Part shown: positions 34,273 through 38,423 of the stretch, in pieces
Numbering within the stretch: position 1 is the first letter of the stretch
Layout: every line of letters starts with the position of its first letter
Source of the DNA: a virus
Strand: one strand, 5' to 3'
Length of the DNA: 38,423 nucleotides
Virus record (IMG/VR): IMGVR_UViG_3300035070_000295
Coordinates: 1-38,423 of that record
Translations under genes and position numbers: made by a program
The notes under the pieces: model-generated
Seen by the model: the letters and a program-made list of their open reading frames with translations, nothing else
Told to the model about the DNA's origin: nothing
Database searches by the model: none

Positions 34273-34485
34273 GTGTCTAAATCCAAAAACCTCACTGCCG
34301 AGTTGCATCTTCGATGTGACAACACTGAGAAGGAAAACTTTGTCGACTTCTGTCGTCGAAACCTCAACCGACCTTACCAGGTCGTCATCAGAGAAATGAT
34401 GACTGCTATGGTAGAAGGTCGACTCACCATGACGCTCAACGAAGAGCAAAAGAAAGCCATTAAGGAGACTTATAATGTCGATTGA
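34273..34485 (+). CDS. Small ribbon-helix-helix-type DNA-binding protein
   Basis: A 70-residue protein with GTG start at 34273 and AGGAG 9 bases upstream. An Arc/MetJ-like plan is visible: a strand (LTAELHLRCD), a helix (TEKENFVDFCRRNL), a turn with NRPYQ and a second helix (VVIREMMTAMVEGRL). A short tail follows. Such proteins bind DNA as dimers through the strand and often control their own promoters. It is first in the rightward operon, immediately beside the dyad and promoters. Fold assignment is by pattern only, and the regulatory role is inferred. Confidence 0.65.
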   Translation: MSKSKNLTAELHLRCDNTEKENFVDFCRRNLNRPYQVVIREMMTAMVEGRLTMTLNEEQKKAIKETYNVD

Positions 34486-34870
34486 AGACAAAATTGAACG
34501 CATCGCTGATTCACTTGAACGCATCGCCGATTCACTCGAGCATGCTGCAGAATCACCGGCTGCACCCGTGGCCCCTCCGGCCCCAAAGCCTGTAGCAGTC
34601 ACGCCTGCCCCAAAGCCTGCGGCACCTGCACCAGCTCCACCTGCCGCACCAGCAGCAGCGCCTGCACCTGCCGCACCAGCAGCAGCGCCTGCACCTGCTG
34701 AAACCCCGATGACTGCTCAAGAGCTGAACAATGTTCTTGTTGCTGAGTTCAAAAGACTCGGTAGTCGTGATGGCATTGTGGCTGTGATGGAGGAGCTTGG
34801 CGCCGGTGGCATCAATGAACTCAAGCCAGAGCAGTACGCTGACTTGATCGCTCGTGTGAAGGCGCTTTGA
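34475..34870 (+). CDS. Protein with heptad N-terminus, Ala/Pro linker and small C-terminal domain
   Basis: A 131-residue protein, ATG at 34475 overlapping the preceding stop, with AAGGAG 7 bases upstream. Residues 1-27 hold a duplicated heptad-like motif (ERIADSL twice), probably an oligomerising coiled coil. Residues ~28-77 are an almost pure Ala/Pro linker. Residues ~78-131 form a compact helical domain (TAQELNNVLVAEFKRLGSRD, then GAGGINELKPEQYADLIARV). Its place before the nuclease and SSB genes suggests a role in replication or recombination, perhaps as a tether. I do not know an assigned function for this layout. Confidence 0.7.
   Translation: MSIEDKIERIADSLERIADSLEHAAESPAAPVAPPAPKPVAVTPAPKPAAPAPAPPAAPAAAPAPAAPAAAPAPAETPMTAQELNNVLVAEFKRLGSRDGIVAVMEELGAGGINELKPEQYADLIARVKAL
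34643..34696 (+). repeat. 27-base perfect tandem repeat in Ala/Pro linker
   Basis: Two exact head-to-tail units (34643-34669 and 34670-34696), each encoding nine Ala/Pro residues. They lie inside the linker of the 131-residue protein, where length variation between relatives would be expected. Confidence 0.9.
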
Positions 34871-34871
34871 C

Positions 34872-36215
34872 ATGAGTGCCCACGCTAGACTAGGACCATC
34901 AAACCACCGGTGGCCCAACTGTCCAGGCTCTATCCGTGAGGAAGAGCAGTACGTCGACACCGCGGGTGACGCCGCGATCGATGGCACCGGGTCACACCTG
35001 TTGCTTGAGATGTGCATGAACGTCAACGTGAAGGCCGATGTCTATGTGGGCCAAGTCATCGGTGTTAATCACGAAGACAGCCCCATGGGCTGGTTGGTTG
35101 ATGAGCAGCGAGCAGCACGGGTGCAGATGTGTCTGGACTATATTGTCAGACGCGTCAATGAGTTCAAAGCCTTGTACGAAGGTGCAACCATCACCGTCGA
35201 GGCGGAGTCCCACTCTGACCCTGGCGGCATCGGTGGGCGTGATGACTGGTGGGGCACTGTCGATGTAACCATCACGGTCCGCAACAGCCACACCGGCGAG
35301 TGTCTGTTCATCGAGGTCTGTGACTATAAAGATGGCAGAGGGTACGTCACTGTTAAAGACAACACCCAGCTGCTGTCCTACGTCATCGGTAAACTGCGGC
35401 CTTATATAGCCAGCGGTCCCGAGAAGGTCAGACCACTCAAAACGCAGAACGTGACGGGATGTCGCATTAGTATCGTGCAGCCGAAGACCAACCCGGTGGT
35501 GCGTTACGAAGACCTCTCAACCCACGCGGTGGTTGAAGAGTACGAGAAGTTAATTCGAGCCGCACATGCGACAGATGCCCCGGACGCTCCATTGTTCCCC
35601 GGCAAGCACTGTCAATGGTGTAAGGCCAACCCAAAACGCGGCGGTCACTGTACCGCTCAAGCTGAACAAAGTCTGGAAACGGTGAAAGTTATGAACACTG
35701 AGGTGATAACTACAGACGACGGTCAGGATCTGTTTGAATATATCGGTAAGATAATTACGGACCCCACGGCACTGTCATCTGACGAGTTGGCGAAGATTGC
35801 TGACGCACGTAAGCCCCTCGAAGCTGCATTCGATAAAGTCGACGAAGAACTCATCCGTCGAATTGAAACCGGCATCAAGGTGAACGGCTACGCCATGCGA
35901 CCTGGTAGAGGTAGCAGGGTGTGGAATGAGGACGAAGAGACAATCGCGAAAGCATTGAAAGGTCGTCGCATGAAGAAGGACCAGATCTATCCTGCGAAGC
36001 TGCTGTCACCTGCTCAACTTGAGAAGGTTGAGTGCCTGACTGAGGACCAGAAGTCCAAGCTCCTGGCACAGTTCGTCTCTGAAAAATCTGGCAAACTGAA
36101 GCTGACAAAAGTATCACGCGATGAGTCAGCTGAAGAGATGTTTAAAGATGTTGTACAAAGTGATACAAACGATGTAGAATCGATTTTCGATGAACCCGAT
36201 GTTAATTTTTTCTGA
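34872..36215 (+). CDS. DUF2800 PD-(D/E)XK nuclease with Fe-S-type cysteines
   Basis: A 447-residue protein, ATG one base after the previous stop. The RecB-like nuclease core is visible: a helix with GTGSHLLLE (38-46), GTVDVTI with D131, and EVCDYKDGRG giving E148, D151 and K153, with a following Q (TQLLSYV). Cysteines C17, C247, C250 and C260 (NCPGS, HCQWCKANPKRGGHC) have the one-plus-three arrangement of the AddB/Cas4 iron-sulfur cluster. The C-terminal ~180 residues are helical and charged. DUF2800 proteins commonly sit beside DUF2815 and polymerase genes in phages and probably resect DNA ends for recombination. All catalytic residues I look for are present. Confidence 0.85.
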   Translation: MSAHARLGPSNHRWPNCPGSIREEEQYVDTAGDAAIDGTGSHLLLEMCMNVNVKADVYVGQVIGVNHEDSPMGWLVDEQRAARVQMCLDYIVRRVNEFKALYEGATITVEAESHSDPGGIGGRDDWWGTVDVTITVRNSHTGECLFIEVCDYKDGRGYVTVKDNTQLLSYVIGKLRPYIASGPEKVRPLKTQNVTGCRISIVQPKTNPVVRYEDLSTHAVVEEYEKLIRAAHATDAPDAPLFPGKHCQWCKANPKRGGHCTAQAEQSLETVKVMNTEVITTDDGQDLFEYIGKIITDPTALSSDELAKIADARKPLEAAFDKVDEELIRRIETGIKVNGYAMRPGRGSRVWNEDEETIAKALKGRRMKKDQIYPAKLLSPAQLEKVECLTEDQKSKLLAQFVSEKSGKLKLTKVSRDESAEEMFKDVVQSDTNDVESIFDEPDVNFF

Positions 36216-36226
36216 GGATTACTACC

Positions 36227-36949
36227 ATGCAAATTAAAGGTATTTTGTCGTTCCCAGCACTCTTCACTGCGAAGGTTGCAAAGGGAGCTACCGACGCGAA
36301 GTTTGGCTGCACACTCTTGTTGCCGCCAACTGACCCGCAGGCAACTGATCTACACAATGCTGTTGAAGCTGCGAAGCTCGACACATTCCCGTCTGGCTAC
36401 ACTGGTGCTGATGAATGCTTCAGTGCTTACGATGCCAAGTACGCAGGCAAGGACTACTACGATCCACGCTTCAGTGGTTGGTGGGTCTTCAGCTGCTCTG
36501 CAAAAGCAGACGACAAGCCTAAGGTTGTTGATGCGAATCTTCAACCAGTGATGGACCCATCCGACGTGTACCCCGGTGCAGAAGTCTGGGTTAACGCCAA
36601 CATCTCTGGCTATGTCAAAGGTAAAGGCGGGATCGGTGGCTGGCTGAATGGTGTCATGCTCACTGGTGTTGAAGGCTCAATGGGACGCTTGGACAACAAG
36701 CCGACGGTTGACCAGATGTTCGCCGGTGTGGCTGGTGCTGCTGCTGCTCCCATGGCACCCCCTGGTGCAGCGGCTCCCGCTCCCGTGGCTCCACCTGCTC
36801 CACCTGCTCCAGCAGCACCCGCGGCACCCGCTGCATTGGTGATGACTGCAGCTGCTGCAGGCGTGACCTACGAGCAGTACATGGCCACACCAGGCTGGAC
36901 TGATGAGATGTTGATCGCTCAAGGTCTTGCTGTCAGAACCTCGTTCTAA
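36227..36949 (+). CDS. DUF2815 ssDNA-binding protein
   Basis: A 240-residue protein, ATG at 36227 with GAGGA 8 bases upstream. The OB-fold-like N-terminal ~165 residues carry the DUF2815 features: ILSFPALFTAK, KFGCTLLLPPTD, YYDPRFSGWWVFSCSAK, DVYPGAEVWVNANISGY, and GWLNGVMLTG. A long Ala/Pro linker (~170-205) leads to a C-terminal tip with GWTDEMLIAQGLA ending in Phe. The linker-plus-tip plan resembles bacterial SSBs, where the tip recruits partners, though this tip is not the usual acidic one. It coats ssDNA during replication and probably works with the adjacent nuclease and polymerase. Confidence 0.85.
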   Translation: MQIKGILSFPALFTAKVAKGATDAKFGCTLLLPPTDPQATDLHNAVEAAKLDTFPSGYTGADECFSAYDAKYAGKDYYDPRFSGWWVFSCSAKADDKPKVVDANLQPVMDPSDVYPGAEVWVNANISGYVKGKGGIGGWLNGVMLTGVEGSMGRLDNKPTVDQMFAGVAGAAAAPMAPPGAAAPAPVAPPAPPAPAAPAAPAALVMTAAAAGVTYEQYMATPGWTDEMLIAQGLAVRTSF

Positions 36950-36956
36950 CCTTCCT

Positions 36957-36984
36957 GACCGGTGAAGCAGCCGGTCCTTTTTTT
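36957..36984 (+). terminator. Intrinsic terminator after the SSB gene
   Basis: GACCGG (36957-36962) pairs perfectly with CCGGTC (36971-36976) around an 8-base loop, followed by C and seven T residues (36978-36984). It lies in the 55-base gap before the dUTPase gene and would reduce transcription of dut and polymerase relative to SSB. Confidence 0.8.
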
Positions 36985-37004
36985 CAATACTGGGAGAACC
37001 ACCG

Positions 37005-37430
37005 ATGATTAGAATCAAAAGAATACACCCCGATGCAGCTCTGCCAACCCGTGGCACTGAAGACTCTGCAGGTTTAGACCTTCGATGTCTCCGTGAGTTT
37101 ACAATTCCACCCGGCGATCGTGCTGCCATCCGTACCGGGATCGCTGTTGCTGTCCCCCGCGGCACCGTTGGAATGGTCTGGCCACGCAGCGGTCTAGCTG
37201 TTAAGCATGGCATTGACGTGCTGGCTGGTGTCATTGATGCAGACTACCGAGGTGAGATCCTCGTGATCCTGGTCAACCATGGCCACAATGATGTCGTTGT
37301 TAATCAGTACGATGCGATCGCACAGCTGGTCGTTCAAGAGCACCACTCCGACATGGAGATGATGTTGGTCAATGAGCTTGATGTTACCGGTCGTGGCGAT
37401 GGCGGCTTCGGATCCACTGATGCAGCCTGA
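37005..37430 (+). CDS. dut: dUTPase (deoxyuridine 5'-triphosphate nucleotidohydrolase)
   Basis: A 141-residue protein with all five trimeric dUTPase motifs: AGLDLR (22-27), PRSGLAV (60-66), VIDADYRG (76-83), AIAQLVV (104-110) and GRGDGGFGST (129-138). Length is normal for the family. The catalytic Asp in motif III and the P-loop-like motif V are intact. It hydrolyses dUTP to dUMP and PPi, keeping uracil out of phage DNA and supplying dUMP. ATG 37005 has GGGAG upstream. Its end overlaps the polymerase start by 11 bases, pointing to coupled expression. Confidence 0.95.
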   Translation: MIRIKRIHPDAALPTRGTEDSAGLDLRCLREFTIPPGDRAAIRTGIAVAVPRGTVGMVWPRSGLAVKHGIDVLAGVIDADYRGEILVILVNHGHNDVVVNQYDAIAQLVVQEHHSDMEMMLVNELDVTGRGDGGFGSTDAA

Positions 37431-38423
37431 CTTCCTTTTCAACCTGTCACCTGGTGACTTGATCTACGATATTGAAACGTACCCTGAGGTGTTCACTATT
37501 GGGATCAAGCACACGGTGACCGGGCAGCGTTGGCTGTTCGAGATCAGCTTCCGCAGGGACGACACCGAAATGTTCCGTCTGTTCCTACGGGTTGCTCGTC
37601 AACAGGGCTGTCGCATGGTCGGCTTCAACAACCTGGGTTTCGACTACCCGGTCATCCACCAGATCCATAGAAGCATGGTGACTGTGACTGACATCTACAA
37701 CAAAGCCATGTCGATCATCAACGGACCCTTCGAGGCACGGTTCACGCACCAGGTGTATGAGTCTGACTGGGCAGTTGAACAGATTGATCTGTATAAGATC
37801 CATCACTTCGACAACATGGCCAGGGCAACCGGTCTAAAGGTGCTCGAGTTCAACATGAGAATGGACAGCATCGAGGATCTGCCGTTCCCTGTCGGGTCCA
37901 TCTTGGACAATGACCAAACAGACATGTTGATCGATTACATGTGGCATGACATCGACGCGACTGAGCTGTTCTATTTCGAGTCGATCGATCAGATCAAATT
38001 CCGGGAGCTCCTGACTGAAACACACGGCCGCAACTTCATGAACCACAACGACACGAAGATCGGCAAGGACACGTTCATCATGAAGCTGGAGGCGCAGAGC
38101 CCTGGCTGCTGCTACGCGCAGCGTGATGGCAAGCGTCACATCAACCAGACCAAACGCGACAGCATCAACCTGGCTGACGTGGTCCTGCCTTATGTGCGGT
38201 TTGATAACCTTGAGTTCAACAGGATCCTGACCTGGTTCAACACCAAAACAATCACCGAGACGAAGGGCAGCATCACTGACATCAACTGCACGGTCGATGG
38301 CTTCCGGTATGACTTCGGCACTGGCGGCCTCCATGGCGCTGTAGATCCACAGGTGGTGTTCTCAACAGATGACATGGTGATCGAGTCACGCGACGTTAAG
38401 TCTTACTACCCGAACCTGGCGAT
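37420..38423 (+). CDS. DNA polymerase, exonuclease plus start of family-B-type polymerase domain (3' end outside window)
   Basis: An open frame from ATG 37420 (inside the end of dut) that runs off the right edge after 334 codons. A 3'-5' exonuclease domain is complete: Exo I DIE (17-19), Exo II NNLGFD (70-75) and Exo III YMWHD (173-177). Near the window edge it reads RDVKSYYPN (D325 to N332), resembling motif A of family B polymerases (DxxSLYP), after FGTGGLHG. This favours a B-type over an A-type enzyme, although the assignment needs the missing motif C. It would be the phage replicase, placed after SSB and dUTPase. Confidence 0.85.
   Translation, partial: MQPDFLFNLSPGDLIYDIETYPEVFTIGIKHTVTGQRWLFEISFRRDDTEMFRLFLRVARQQGCRMVGFNNLGFDYPVIHQIHRSMVTVTDIYNKAMSIINGPFEARFTHQVYESDWAVEQIDLYKIHHFDNMARATGLKVLEFNMRMDSIEDLPFPVGSILDNDQTDMLIDYMWHDIDATELFYFESIDQIKFRELLTETHGRNFMNHNDTKIGKDTFIMKLEAQSPGCCYAQRDGKRHINQTKRDSINLADVVLPYVRFDNLEFNRILTWFNTKTITETKGSITDINCTVDGFRYDFGTGGLHGAVDPQVVFSTDDMVIESRDVKSYYPNLA

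Noticed and set aside
37420-38423. Family A DNA polymerase
   Set aside because: Phage modules with DUF2800/DUF2815 often carry a PolA, but the visible RDVKSYYPN motif fits family B motif A.

Overview
The window is part of the genome of a short-tailed (podovirus-type) phage of a Gram-negative, probably proteobacterial, host. The evidence is one leftward block from terminase to tail fibre whose order follows the T7/BPP-1 plan: small and large terminase, portal, Bbp19-like protein, scaffold, BPP-1-type major capsid protein, Bbp16-like cement protein, tail tube A (gp11-like), tail tube B (gp12-like), gp13-like, gp14-like, large internal virion proteins, and a fibre with a T7 gp17-like N-terminus. 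I see no integrase, repressor/antirepressor pair, lysis gene, RNA polymerase, tRNA or CRISPR array. Lysis genes and the rest of the replication genes presumably lie beyond the two ends. The host cannot be named from this sequence alone.

Layout. (1) 1-29284, minus strand: virion and packaging genes, tightly packed with many 1-14 base overlaps. A strong intrinsic terminator sits just after the capsid genes (22795-22827). A more AT-rich cassette of beta-structured surface proteins (8.25-13.7 kb) separates the helical internal proteins from a 2464-residue polyvalent protein. That protein has a metallopeptidase and two ADP-ribosyltransferase-like domains. (2) 29285-29735: a gene-free control region holding two interleaved families of short repeats, upstream of the whole late block. 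(3) 29736-34099, minus strand: an early operon of a primase/SF3 helicase followed by small, mostly Cys-rich proteins and a DUF6378-type protein, closed by a terminator. (4) 34100-34272: back-to-back sigma70-like promoters around a dyad. (5) 34273-38423, plus strand: a small ribbon-helix-helix-type protein, an Ala/Pro-linker protein, a DUF2800 Fe-S nuclease, a DUF2815 ssDNA-binding protein, dUTPase and the N-terminal part of a DNA polymerase with family-B-type motifs.

How it works together (inference). The divergent promoters at about 34.2 kb would launch replication genes both ways: primase-helicase leftward, and SSB, nuclease, dUTPase and polymerase rightward. The first rightward gene is a likely autoregulator. 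The repeat-rich region at 29.3-29.7 kb is the best candidate for a late-gene switch and/or replication origin. The late block then builds procapsid, connector, tail and ejectosome. The 2464-residue protein is a candidate injected effector.

The most unusual items are the two-family repeat array (29339-29734), the polyvalent protein with two ART-like domains between its peptidase motifs, and the long-armed inverted repeat between the terminase genes (28731-28794).
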